64,000 nucleotides of DNA from Mangifera indica. Its lineage: Eukaryota > Streptophyta > Magnoliopsida > Sapindales > Anacardiaceae. The notes beneath the pieces were generated by a model. It was not told the origin of the DNA. It made no database searches and worked only from the letters and a program-made list of their open reading frames with translations. The translations under genes and the position numbers were made by a program. The stretch is from positions 744,001 through 808,000 of the forward strand of contig NC_058151.1 in the NCBI RefSeq assembly GCF_011075055.1. The letters are read 5' to 3'. How positions within the stretch are numbered: position 1 is the stretch's first letter; each line of letters starts with the position of its first letter. Below are positions 13,112 to 24,654 of the stretch, in pieces.

Positions 13112-13125
13112 AGCCCAAAACCCTA
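13112..13125 (-). promoter_or_regulatory. Telo-box with adjacent site II-type motif, ValRS promoter
   Basis: AGCCCA at 13112-13117 (TGGGCT on the coding strand) touches AAACCCTA at 13118-13125, just upstream of the first ATG at 13089. Telo-box plus TGGGCY (site II) pairs are known from plant promoters of translation and ribosomal genes. I saw no TATA box here. Confidence 0.5.
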
Positions 13126-13301
13126 CTAAAACTACACTCTAAACCCCGGAGGTTTATTCTGCAAAATTCGGGCCCGTATGTTTAGGAAACTGACAATGAT
13201 ACCCCAATTTGAAATACCCATTTTACCCTTGTTTCCATATCAATTTGCAAGTCTAAAATCAGCTTTGAAGTAACCCTAACACATCAATTCTAATAATAAA
13301 A

Positions 13302-14008
13302 GGTCAAAAGGTATGTTGATTTCTCAAAGTTCTCTCCGTTAACTTTGAAAATATCATTTACCTACCCATGGTTGGTTAAAATTAACATAACTCTAACCCC
13401 TGAAAATTTTATTTTATTTTCCCCCCTAAAAGTTTAAAAACTAACATTTTCTTCCCCAAGCCAAGTTTGAAAAAATCACATTCTCCTATAGGGTTTAGTT
13501 TCAAAATCTGATCACATTCTCCAACATCATCGTCGGTCGTCTCTCCATCCCAATGGTCCTCATCCTCCGACGACCTGCCTCACCTCCACCCCAACCCCTT
13601 CGACATCAAAAAACATCATCTGGGAATTGTCCTTCTAAACGATATTTTTGGATGCCGGAGGGGTTGGGGTGAAGTTGAGGCAGGTCATCTGAGGATGGGG
13701 AATCGTCAGGATGGAGAGACGGCCGACGATGGCGCCAGAGAAGGTGATCAGATTTTGAAACTAAACCCTAGGGGCGAAATGTGATTTTTTTAAACTTGGC
13801 TTGGAGAAGAAAATATTAGTTTTTAAACTTTTAGGGGAGAAAATGAAATCATATTAAATTTATTTTTAATATTAAATATAAAATGATGATTTTACCCTTA
13901 AAATTAACAGATTTAAATTATCATGGGTAGATAAATAGTATTTTCAAAGTTAACGATAGAAAACTTTGGAAAATCAGCATATTTTGGATGGGAAATAGTC
14001 CTTTGGCC
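13302..14008. mobile_element. Foldback non-autonomous DNA transposon (Mutator-like MITE)
   Basis: The two halves are inverted copies. The left begins GGTCAAAAGG and continues through CAAAGTT, GTTAACTTTGAAAATA and CTACCCATGG. The right reads the same words in reverse complement and ends CCTTTGGCC. It is bounded by perfect 9-bp direct repeats ATAATAAAA at 13293-13301 and 14009-14017. A 9-bp target duplication with long inverted arms fits Mutator-like foldback elements. The arms are GC-richer than the flanks, and I see no transposase frame in the 707 bp. Family assignment is an inference. Confidence 0.75.
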
Positions 14009-14017
14009 ATAATAAAA

Positions 14018-15240
14018 TCTGAAACACCCCTCTGTTGTTATATTGGCAAATCGTGATAGTGTTGTTAATCAAGGCAACTATGTAATTAGGATTAGATATA
14101 ATCTAAAACGAATTTTACAAAAATTTAATTTGAGATTAATTTAAATTTAAAAGATTTAATTTAAGGTAACTGAAATTTAAATCGAATTAAAAATAATAAT
14201 AATAAATTTATATATATCTAATTTTAAATATCTAAATAATATATTATTATATAATTAGATAATTTTAAATAAAAAATACAAGGTAACACTCAAATATATA
14301 ATTTAAATCTAATAGAGTATTCAAAACTTGCACACAACATTATTCAAATAATTTAAATCTAAATTCAGTTTAAAGTAATTTAAATTTAATTTGAATTCGT
14401 TCAAACATCACTTGTTGGGCCTAAACTAAAATTCGTACTCAGAAGCAACTTTGATTGATTGATTCCAGCGCTAAAAGCTGGCAAACATTTATCTTCAAAA
14501 TTCAATTAGTTAGAAGGACAAAATTTTACGATAAATAAATCAGACAACTAATATTCTTTTCGGGTAAATCGGCCTAAAGTAAGATGGGCCTAATTTAGCA
14601 AAGCCCGAGACGTATTTGTTTTGGGAAAGTAAGCCCAAGGCTTATACTCTTATTCCCAAAAGTTATTGGTCCAAAATACTTTCTTTACTTCAACGCGTTA
14701 ATTCTTTCTAAATGCACCTTTGAGGCCCAGCCATCTCAAGGTAGGGTTGGGTTCAATAAGGGTTGAGTCCAAATAAAATTCGGTTGAAGATCAATTCAAA
14801 TATGAAAGAGTTAGTTTAAAATTGATGAATTAAGATTTTAATTTGATTTAAAAATAATTTTATTTTAGATTTAATATAAGTATATTCAAACTTGAATGTC
14901 CATAATCTAAGTTTAAGTTTGAGCTTAAACAACTTGGAATGGATCTAACCATATCTCCAGATCTTGTTTCTTTTTCCCTAATTGTGACATAATTAGATTA
15001 ACCACTCTTTAGTAACAAAAAAATGTTTGATTGATTCTCAAATGTTTTTCCTTTTTAATTACAAGAAGAGTAATACCATTCGAATCAGTAACAAACGCAT
15101 TAGTTAGGATATAATTATAGTTTGTTATTTGGTAAATTCATGCTTGCGAAACAACCTAAGAAGCTTCTTCTCCTTATTCAAATGAGCTCATACGAGTACA
15201 ATTGGTGATTAGCCACAATAGGAGCGATAAACACATCTCT
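14018..15240. other. Intergenic AT-rich stretch
   Basis: No gene is supported. It contains degenerate dispersed-repeat patches (14075-14450 and 14735-14950) and otherwise plain AT-rich sequence. Confidence 0.5.
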
Positions 15241-15247
15241 TATTTGC

Positions 15248-15402
15248 TATATAATCAACCAAACGTGCAAAGCAAATAGACCTTTTTCACTCAGAGATTG
15301 CAAGAAGAAAGATTCAAAACAATACATCTCCTCAGTATCAACAAGATGATTTTCCTACTCCCTTTCATGCCTGCACAAAAAAAACTATCTCTTCCTTACT
15401 AA
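15248..15402 (+). promoter_or_regulatory. Promoter-like segment with a very short ORF
   Basis: TATATAA at 15248-15254 is followed by a C/A-rich leader-like stretch and an ATG at 15346, 98 bases downstream. That ATG opens an 18-codon frame (MIFLLPFMPAQKKLSLPY) stopping at 15400-15402. Spacing and composition resemble a plant core promoter plus 5' leader, but no longer coding region follows. It could be a captured or orphaned promoter fragment, a small-peptide gene, or chance. Confidence 0.25.
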
Positions 15403-16009
15403 TTCAGGATCATGCCATTAATATAATTGTTATCTTTTAGTTCAATTAGAGTAAGAAGAAGGAAATACTCAAATCTTACTATTTGATTATTGTAATTTAT
15501 CTTTCCTATCCTATAACTTACAAGTATCAATACAAATGTGTCACATCAATTAATAATCATAAGTATGATGGAGATTTGAACCCAAATTTTTTATCTAAAA
15601 ATTTTAATACTCTACTAATTTCGCTAACCCTTAATTATACCCATTGGATTAATATTGAATTGCAAAGATTGCGCCAAAAACATAATTTTATGTGAAATCA
15701 ATATATTATTAATAATGCTCTCTCATTTGAAATGTTTTAGCTTAATTATTCCTAATCCAAATTTATTTTTCTATAAAATTTTATGTATAAATAGTTGAAT
15801 AATAATAATATATTATTATGTGATTTAATGATTTTGTTTAATAGCATAATATCATGTTAATTTATTTATTTATATTATCATCCATCGTCACTTTGTGTGA
15901 AAAAGTTTGAAAAAAATTCTAAATATTGTTTGAAAAAAAGTTCTAAATATAGAATAATAAGTAATTATCTTGTAATCATGACCTAATGCATGCATCATCG
16001 CTGAATGGG

Positions 16010-16222
16010 TCATGTGTGACAATTAGCAAGTAATGCAATTATGCAAGAAAGCTCAAATAATTGGATTAAATTTTGTGGATGTTGTCTTTGATTTTGATCG
16101 TTGAGCTCAAAATTAAGCATTGAGTATTCACCCTTAATTAGAGGGTTATAATTAAGAGCATGATTTCCATAAGCAAATCCCTTGAAAGGATCTTCAATTT
16201 GAAATTCTTTTGCTGCTGAAAG
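16010..16222 (-). pseudogene. Unassigned coding-like exon or gene fragment
   Basis: A 70-codon frame follows a strong acceptor-like sequence (TTTTCTTCTTACTTAG) and ends at a TGA. Its translation has protein-like composition (for example AAKEFQIEDPFKGFAYGNHA, then IKGEYSMLNFEL), which is unusual for this AT-rich background. It lies 1.6 kb downstream of the LBD stop codon on the same strand, but the LBD protein already ends in the family-typical LWSC. I do not recognise the family. It may be the last exon of a degraded or unrecognised gene. Confidence 0.35.
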
Positions 16223-16382
16223 CTAAGTAAGAAGAAAACATCATAAGTAATATAATATTAAACCACTACAAATTGTCGGATCCTTTGCATAAATAAAATT
16301 ATTCAGATTTGTAGCCCATGATGATCTTAGTAAGTTTATATTAAAATTTTAATTGAGTAGATCTATCTATTGCTATTAATGA

Positions 16383-16482
<100 letters not shown>

Positions 16483-16815
16483 CAAATACTTTCGACAATC
16501 CACTATTATCTTATAAACCCTAATTTTTTTTAACTATTCCGTTTTTCCAAAATTGTAAGTATTTAATGGCTTTGCATATAAATTTATTATTGTTTACTTT
16601 CTTTAAGGTATTGTTTAATGGCTTTTCATTAAAGTATTTAATGAAAAGAAAGGCATTTATATAATTTATGGAGCGATATAACAAAAACAATCAATAATAA
16701 AATTTTGAGATGAGATTTATTAAAAACAAGATTGTGGGTCCCCATAGTTTCACTTTTTAGATTTGTGGTTATAATTAGTGGATTACCAAGTGGATAATTC
16801 GATTTTTTTTTTTCA

Positions 16816-16905
16816 AAGAAGAACTCCATTTGGCGTAGCTAGCTTGGCCATCTCTTCGGGGTAGGGTACGATCACCGAACTATCAAACTTAGGGAGATCG
16901 ATTAG
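16816..16905 (-). pseudogene. Unassigned coding-like fragment
   Basis: A 30-codon open stretch between two stops reads LIDLPKFDSSVIV followed by PYPEEMAKLATPNGVLL. This resembles real protein sequence, with codon choice unlike the surrounding AT-rich DNA. There is a possible acceptor (CCCTAAG) but no convincing donor. It may belong with the fragment at 16010-16222 as remains of one minus-strand gene. I do not recognise it. Confidence 0.3.
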
Positions 16906-17688
16906 TCAAACACCTCATTTTTAGGGTTTTCGATTTTAATACAAATATATTAAAAGACGTTAATATATAAGATTATAGAAATATGAAGTTGAATTTGAAT
17001 TTTTTGATTCAAAATTCTGCGTTGGTAGGTGTTTGGGATTAACTTTGATCTCAAATGAGTAAGGCAGTAGATATATAAAATCTAATTAATCTCAACTAAA
17101 GAACAGATTATGAATATTAGTTGATTAATTTGTTCTGATGTTATTTTCCAAATGCATATGCTATTAATATGAAAGAAGATACAAAGTGGGGCACAAGAAG
17201 TGGCAAGCTGAACCACCATAAGAGTTTAAAGATTTAATACAAAATTAATCAACCAATTAGCTTCACTTCATGTATTATAAAGTTATAATAAATTAATCTA
17301 TAAAATTTTGCGTATATATTTTATTTACACAAATAATGTATATTTAATATAATAAAATAACATTGAATTATATAATGATATATCATATATATTTGTATAC
17401 GAAAAAGTTGGTAGGTATAGCAATGCTCTATATTGATAACTCATACATAAAACTATATATTAAATTTAAATAATTATTTACAATATGGTCAAGGATCATC
17501 ATCATGATCATCATCTCTGAAAGGTGAAGAAGCTAGCCATATAAATACATATATAATTAAAGATGTGAAAAAGAAATTGAAGAAACAAAAGGAGACAGCA
17601 AAACATGCAAGCCACCATTATAGTTAATAATTAATTGCCAAAAAGAGGTAATGGGATCCTAAGTTAATTAATTATAACTCATCGATAA

Positions 17689-17851
17689 AATTATGTATAC
17701 ATATTTTTAAATATACAAATAAGTATATAGATAATGTATCATCATATAATTGAGTAATTTTGAATTAAGGATAAAATATCACTCAATTATATGATAATAT
17801 ATTATCTATATATTCATTTATGTACTTAAAAATATGTACATATAGTATTGC
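17689..17851. repeat. Palindromic AT-rich MITE, copy 2
   Basis: The left arm (TTATGTATACATATTTTTAA) and right arm (ending TACTTAAAAATATGTACATA) are inverted copies around TTGAATTAAGGATAAAATAT. This is the same family as the copy at 981-1140, and it sits just past the LBD stop, probably within or next to its 3' UTR. Confidence 0.6.
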
Positions 17852-17861
17852 TTTTAATTAA

Positions 17862-20370
17862 TTAGCATGACCACAAAGACCCTCCAATGCTTGCTGGATC
17901 AACATGCATGTCCATGGAGAAGAAGGACTTGGCTGCAGGAGAAGCGGCGGCAGCAGCAGTGTCTGGGGATTCTGAAGCAAATTGCCGCATTCTCATGTGG
18001 ACAACTTCAGCTTGGGCGAGCGCCAGTTGAGTTTGCAGAGAGTCGATCTGTTGCTGCAAGGATGAAATGGCTCCAACGCAGCCGTACACTGGGTCTCTTA
18101 CTCTTGCGTTGGCTTCATACACCATTGAACTTACTGCATCGCTACGTTGGTGCTCTGGAAGTTCCTGTAATTTCATGCACAAAGGAAATTAATATTGAGG
18201 ACAAAGTTCCATGCATTCATGGCAGCTTGAAGAATATGATAATATATTGAGATTACGAGAGAAATATATAATTTAGAATTTCAAGAAACTACTTTCTACC
18301 GGTGTAGAGCTAGAACGTCGAAAATTTGGGACATAAAATACAATACTAGAGTATTAAATTGATGCTCACCAAGGTTTAATTTTTATCAAATAATAATTAC
18401 TGATAGAATAATATTTCATGCATTAATAATAAAAATAAATATTTTTACTAATTAATAATAAAAAATATTTTTATAAATAGTAATTTATCATCGCTTAGGT
18501 GATTGAATAATTTTAAATTAAAAATACATTAAAATGAGTCATTAACATGTGTACTCATGTTTGTATATATTGTTAGTCTATGCAATATTATTTTAAATAA
18601 TAATTTAAATAGATTCAATCAATTTGAGCTCAGCTTGAGATGAGGTTGGGTTCAAATTGAAATTAAAATGCGTAACTCGAATTTGAGTTGATGCGCATAT
18701 CACTAGAGGGTTGTCAACAAAATGAAAGTTTTATCAAAGGGTGAATAATATTATCGACAGAATGAACGATATCATCAAATGAAAAAATAAATCAATCTCG
18801 ATTCGAATTAAAACTTTAATTCGAAATCCAATTATTTGAGTCCAACAGTAGATTAATCTAAATTAAGTCAAATTATATTCACACCAAATCTCAATACCAC
18901 AATAGTGCCCACAAATGTACATGGGAAAATTTAACTAATTAAGCTTCTAAATAAATTCATCTTTAATTACGGCCACCACAAAGAAGGTATGATCATTAAA
19001 TAATACCGTGTGATGTAGCTATAATGTCATGCTTAGATAATAATATTATAATTAAGGTCCTAATTACATGTATATAAATAAATAAATAAGAAATAAGAAA
19101 TATAAAGCTCAATTAAATGTGCTTACATCAATCACAATCTTCGATCTGTTTTACTAGTAATAGTCTCTTTCAGTATAAAGCATATGCATTCTTAAAGCAT
19201 AAAAGCACACATGATTCACAGACATTACTTTCGATTAGATAAGAATTCTAAGGCTTAAAAAAGCTATTTAGTGGTCCTAAGGTGCAATTAACTCTATTGA
19301 ATAAGCCACCAATTTTTCCATCTAAGAAATTATAAAGCTAATTTATGATCTTTGATTATTCTCTTTCTCATTTTTATTTGTGCAAAGTAGTGTAATATCT
19401 TAATGGTATGCTAGCTTTACAAAAGAGAACTAGGGCAAAAATGAAGAACATCTTCTCTTTCACCAAAGTCTCGAGAAGAGGTTTCTTTCTTCAATTAAGC
19501 CTTTTTGACCATTTTATCACTCTTTAAAATGTGTTCCTCGACATTAAAATATCAGAAAAATATGCATAAAAAATCTCTAAAATTAAACCACGCAAAAGAT
19601 GAGGGAGCTTTACAAAGGTATACGCCTCTGCATGCGCCTCACAATACCAGTCAAAAAAGCACCAAAAAAAAACTCTTCTTTATATTTACATCAGGTTGCT
19701 TTATTCCAACACTCAGGTATCATTCCCCTAAAACAAAGTTTTGCATAAATTTGTGTTGTTTATGAATCAATACTTTATATACAAATGGCCGGATGTTAAC
19801 AGATAAAAACAATTAGATGTGCAATTATATCATCTAATGTGACACATTAATTTGTTTATATATACTGTAATATATACCATTTGTTCATATAGTATTACTT
19901 TTCATGGATATGGATGGAAAATTAATGAAGAAAATGTCATCTTAGACGTGATTCAAAGAAAATTTCAATCATATTATAAACTTCTTTGTTGAATGTGTGT
20001 ATGAGGGTACCCCATATGTTATATATGATGTTTTCCTCTTCTGAAATAGAAAAACTTGAAACATTTCTTTTATTTTGTAGCCTAAACAAAGCATTGTGAG
20101 AGAGATTAGGTAACCAAGAGAGAAGAAGAGTGATGAGTTTGATATATTAGAAAGAGAGAGAGAGAGAGGGAGAGTGAGAGCTGGAAGATGAACCTGTAGC
20201 ATCTTGTTAACATTGCTGGCACCGAAAACCTTGTGAACACTGGCAAACTTTTGAGGCTCATCGGCAGGAAAATAAGGAGCAAAAACACAGTCGTGGGCAC
20301 ATCTCCGCCGCAGAAGTTTGCATGCCGCGCATGGCGATAGTGCACCTTGCTTTCTACCACTCTCCTTCAT
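17862..20370 (-). CDS. LOB-domain (LBD/AS2-like) transcription factor, LBD4-like
   Basis: Plant-specific DNA-binding protein of class I LBD type. Exon 1 is 20370-20194 (59 codons) and exon 2 is 18164-17862 (100 codons plus stop), giving 159 residues. The intron of 2029 bp has the conserved position after NVNKMLQ. Motifs: the C-x2-C-x6-C-x3-C zinc-type block (C14, C17, C24, C28), the GAS block from FGASNVNKMLQ through AVSSMVYEANARVRDPVYG, and a Leu-zipper-like heptad (VGAISSLQQQIDSLQTQLAL). The C-terminus, GGSLWSC, resembles the end of the LBD3/LBD4 subgroup, as do the MKESGRKQGA start and the overall size. LBD proteins act in the nucleus; LBD3/LBD4 relatives function in vascular and organ-boundary development (family knowledge). 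The start is the only Met before the Cys block. Confidence 0.93.
20150..20180 (-). repeat. GA/CT microsatellite in the LBD intron
   Basis: A short GAGAGA run lies just inside the intron, about 15-45 bases downstream of the exon 1 donor (CT-rich on the transcribed strand). It is likely neutral. Confidence 0.6.
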
Positions 20371-20563
20371 ACTAATGATTTAATTATATATGATCAACTG
20401 ATACACAGAAACCGCAAAATATGTATATAATTGAGCTAATAATAAGCAAAAAAAGAAGAAAATTTTAGAAAAATCACTATAAAGTAACTGAAGATAGAAG
20501 AAGAAAATGGTGAAAAAGTTGAGAAGAAGAGGAAGGAGGGCTTGAAGGCAGAGGTGATGGGTG

Positions 20564-20570
20564 TTATATA
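20564..20570 (-). promoter_or_regulatory. TATA box of the LBD gene
   Basis: TTATATA on the plus strand reads TATATAA on the gene strand, 194 bases upstream of the ATG. This predicts a transcription start near 20535 and a 5' leader of roughly 165 bases, which is pyrimidine-rich on the transcribed strand (GAAGAAGA on plus). Confidence 0.5.
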
Positions 20571-20699
20571 GAGACGGTATCTGGCAGCAAATCTTTGGAG
20601 GGCTCCACCAAAGAAAAGGACATAGATTCTGGTGACGATAAATGGTTTTTGTTTAGATCTTTTGCCCCACATCAATACGATATTTTGTCTATTTGTTTC

Positions 20700-23600
20700 T
20701 TCTTTCTAGCATTTAAATACCTTATTTAAATTTACTTTGGTCGATTATTTAGTAGATCATAAATTGCACTGCATTGCTTCTTCTCATTAACAACAAATAG
20801 TACTTATGTAAACAAGTTCAAAGTTCAAACTATTGGTATTCGTACCACCTTCACTAAGTAGTGGTAGAAAACATGACTTCACATCCTCCAACAATATTTT
20901 AAAATTAAAAATTTAATTTATTTAATATAATAATTATAAAATTCATCATTAAATTTACTTTTTAAACTTCTTAATATAACCAGTTAAATTTTAAAAAGAT
21001 AATCTGATTCAAATAAAATTTTTATATTACTAAAAAGGACAGAAAACAATTTCATATATACACAATTTCTTTCTTTCTTCTTAACTCATACTATTTAACA
21101 ATGGCGGTAGAAATTAGGGCTTATTTGAGGCTTTTCTATATAGTTTTTATTAATTTTTTCTTTTTTCACTCTTTTGAATCGCGATTCAAACGTGGACTCA
21201 ATGGATTTGTTGACATCAAAAATACTTTTGAAAAAATAAAATTATCAAGCAATTGATATAGTTTTTAAGATATGCAATATATCACTAAATCGTAATTCTA
21301 GTCATATATTATAAATATATATACTTATATTTATAATTTTTATATCCCAAGTCACCGATTAATCTGACTAGTTGAAGCACAAAAGATCCAAACTGAGCCC
21401 TTAACTGGATCAAACTGTATTTCTGATAAGAAAAAATTGCAACATGCATTAATTAATTGTGGAATTAAAGCAAGCAAAGGGTAGTTACTAGTTAGGGTAA
21501 CTGATTGACATATACTTAATATTTAATTAGTTTAATCTCTTATCCCCTCGAAGGGTGTAGCCTCATATCTTAATAGAAAATAATTTATTTTTATTTTACC
21601 TTCATGAATTGATATGATTTGGCCATCTCATCTACACATCACGGCGGCTTCTCAAATATTGAAATTATATGAAAGGACACCACGTTCAATTTTTCTCGAT
21701 CATTTTCTTATGTTTTGTCTGCTTTTCTGTTTGATATTTTGAGATAGATACAAAACGGTGTCGGCTGAGACTGAAAGATATTGCGAATTATTTCATAATA
21801 TGAAGAGAAGCTTTTGTTGCTTTAATTTAGAATTCTAATTAAATTTCAACATATTTTACTACTAGTAAAAGTTCTTAATTTCTATTTTGTGTATACTAAA
21901 TACTGGACAATAAAGCTCTCCTGTGTTTATTTTCCACATGTTCCCTAAACCCTAGAAAATTGTTCATTTATCCTAAAATTTTATTCACCGAAAACAATGA
22001 TTATGCTTGGAAAATTTTCTATCAAACTTCAACTGTAGTAGTATACTTTTCTTGTTTCCAAAGATAGATGTGCGTGGAAAGGGCCATACTTGATTAGTTG
22101 GCTTCAAGTTTTAGATGGAGATGATTTGAGTCTGATAGAGTCTACAATCAATATAAATTTATAATATCTAATTCAAATTTAAACTCATTTGATTCGAGAG
22201 ATTGGTTTGAGTGTATAAACTATAAAATTCTTATATAAATAAATTAGATTTACAATCGGATGATATCATATTAAGTTAAATTTTAAATTATTTGATACAA
22301 CGATTAAAAGTTTATCTATTATATTTAAAATATAACGTGTCTCCATCTATAAAAAAAAATTGAAATATTAACTAATTTCAAACTAAATTATTAAAGTGAA
22401 ATTTTAACTCGATTTGAAATTTTCCATCAATGTAGAGACTTAACAAAAAAAGTAATAGATCCAACCTAATGGTTTAGCCTGTTTAACGATTTGTCTTATA
22501 CTGAAGTGAGTCGTTTCTTAATAAACCAATTACTAAAATGAATGGAAATTAATGATTAAAGTAGCCCTGCCCTACCAATTTTCACCTTGGAATCGATTAT
22601 CACATTTTAATGATATTGAAATCTATTCATTCTTTTTCTGTAATTTTTAGTACGAAAATTTTTTTTTTTTTCGATTTTTACTTTTAAAGCATTTATTTTT
22701 GCTTTTCGTACTTGTTTGATCATGGTTTAGTACTAGAATAAAGTTTATGCTTAACATGTTAATTTTAACAGTTGATTACATGATTATGTCTAATGACAGC
22801 TTAATTAGTGGGATTAATCATTTCTAGCATGATTTATTTGACTCTTGAATTAATTCTCTCTCTTTTTTTCAATTACATAATAATTTCGTTTGCTAATACG
22901 TCATTTTTATTGTGAATTTTGTAGTTAACAAAGTTGAATTTTGTGGATTCAGTATAACTCAAGCTTAAATAAAACTAAGATCAATTTAAATTTAATAAAT
23001 TTGTTTAAAATCAATTTAAAATTAATAAGTTAAAGTTTAAATTTGATTAAACAATAATTTAATTTTAGACTTGATATAAATTAATTTAAACTTAAATATT
23101 TAAATCAATTCAAACTTAATTTATTTATTAAAATGAGCTCAATTATTAACTCAAACTAGGTTTGTTAAATTCAAACTCAAATAACTGACCGGATTCAACC
23201 TTAAATATATAAATCTTTTATACTAATGATAATGTACCCTAATTATATAATATATTTGAAACATTAAAGAAGAAGAAATTAAAAAAGAAAAAAAGAGACA
23301 AGCATTTATTTGGAATTAATGGTCCTACATTAACCTAACATCTGTCCTCGTCCCCTCTCTTTTGCTTACATATTAATGGTTAGTATATATATTTTTGTGC
23401 CTGTATACTCCTCTTTAATCAATCACCCCAAATCAATATAAAAAATAATAATAATAATCATTATATAATAACTAGTTACACAAATTATATATACAATAAT
23501 TACTCACACTATTTACACGTAAATTAATAAAAAAACACAAATAAAGCACTTCTATATAAAAATAACACAAAGAGTAAAACTTCACAAATTGAATCGTTTT

Positions 23601-23772
23601 TACAATCTATGTAAAGTGTCAAATCTCTATCCTGTAATCACATTGTCACATTCTCTCTTTACATTTAGTTATAATTGGAAAACAATCACTTCTTACTAAA
23701 TCAAAAGAGCACAATTATCCATTTTCTATAGAACGAAAACTTAATCAATTGTCTAGATTAATTATATTAGGG
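20700..23772. other. Intergenic, no gene seen
   Basis: AT-rich sequence upstream of the LBD gene. Degenerate dispersed-repeat patches occur at 22110-22500 and 22920-23210. There are no credible coding frames or RNA genes. Confidence 0.5.
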
Positions 23773-23781
23773 TCTAATTAT

Positions 23782-24195
23782 AAGGATATTAATTAAAATT
23801 GATAAAAATTTTTCTGTATAAACTTTTTTAGATAAACGTACAACAATTTTACTTTTATAAGTAAATTTACTTTTAATTTCAAAAATACCCTTCTTGCTTA
23901 TTAGTTACTTTCAGTAACTTATGTGTGCGTAAGGTGAGTACAGAGTACGTAGGGTGAGTATAGGGTAGGTAGAGTGAGTACAGGGTGCGTGGGTGCATAC
24001 AGGGTGCGTAGGTACGTACAGAGTGCGTGAGTATGTGCAGGTGCGTGGGCGCGTAAAAAATATATATAAATACAAATATATATAAAATATTTAAAAAATA
24101 TAATAAATATATAAAATAATATAATAAATATATTTAAATTTTATTATTATTATTATTTATATATATTATATTAAATTAATAATATTTAATATATA

Positions 24196-24266
<71 letters not shown>

Positions 24267-24654
24267 GTAATAATAATTTTTAAATATATTCTTGATCAAT
24301 TTTTTATAGTTGTTGGCTCACCAGTTTCCCATAGTCGTGCACTTGCACGCACCCACATACATTATACGCACTCCGTAAGTACCTACGCACCTTATACGCA
24401 CTCTGCACGTACACACGTACTTTGTACGCACCCGCATGCACCCACACACTCTGTACGCACTCACACACTCTGCACGCACTTACTTACCCTGTACGGCCTT
24501 TAACATTCCACACACGGAATGGTTGAAAATGACGTAATAAGCTAGAGGGTATTTTTGGAGTTACAAAAAAATTTGCTTATAAAAGTGAAACTACTGTACG
24601 TTTGTCAAAAAACGTTTATGCGAAAAAAAATTTATCGATTTTAATTAATATCCC
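23782..24654. mobile_element. Foldback element with GTGCGT-repeat arms and a (TA)n core
   Basis: Perfect 9-bp direct repeats TCTAATTAT lie at 23773-23781 and 24655-24663. The left end reads AAGGATATTAATTAAAATTG, and the right end in reverse complement reads GGGATATTAATTAAAATCG. The inverted arms continue through CTTTTATAAG and CAAAAATACCC. Inside each arm lies a run of degenerate short tandem repeats (GTGCGTA / GAGTACAG type at 23927-24055, and their complement, CTGTACGCACTCAC type, at 24335-24500). The centre is AT-rich with a (TA)n run at about 24200-24262. It looks like a Mutator- or hAT-like foldback transposon without coding capacity; the superfamily is inferred from target-site length. 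Confidence 0.75.
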
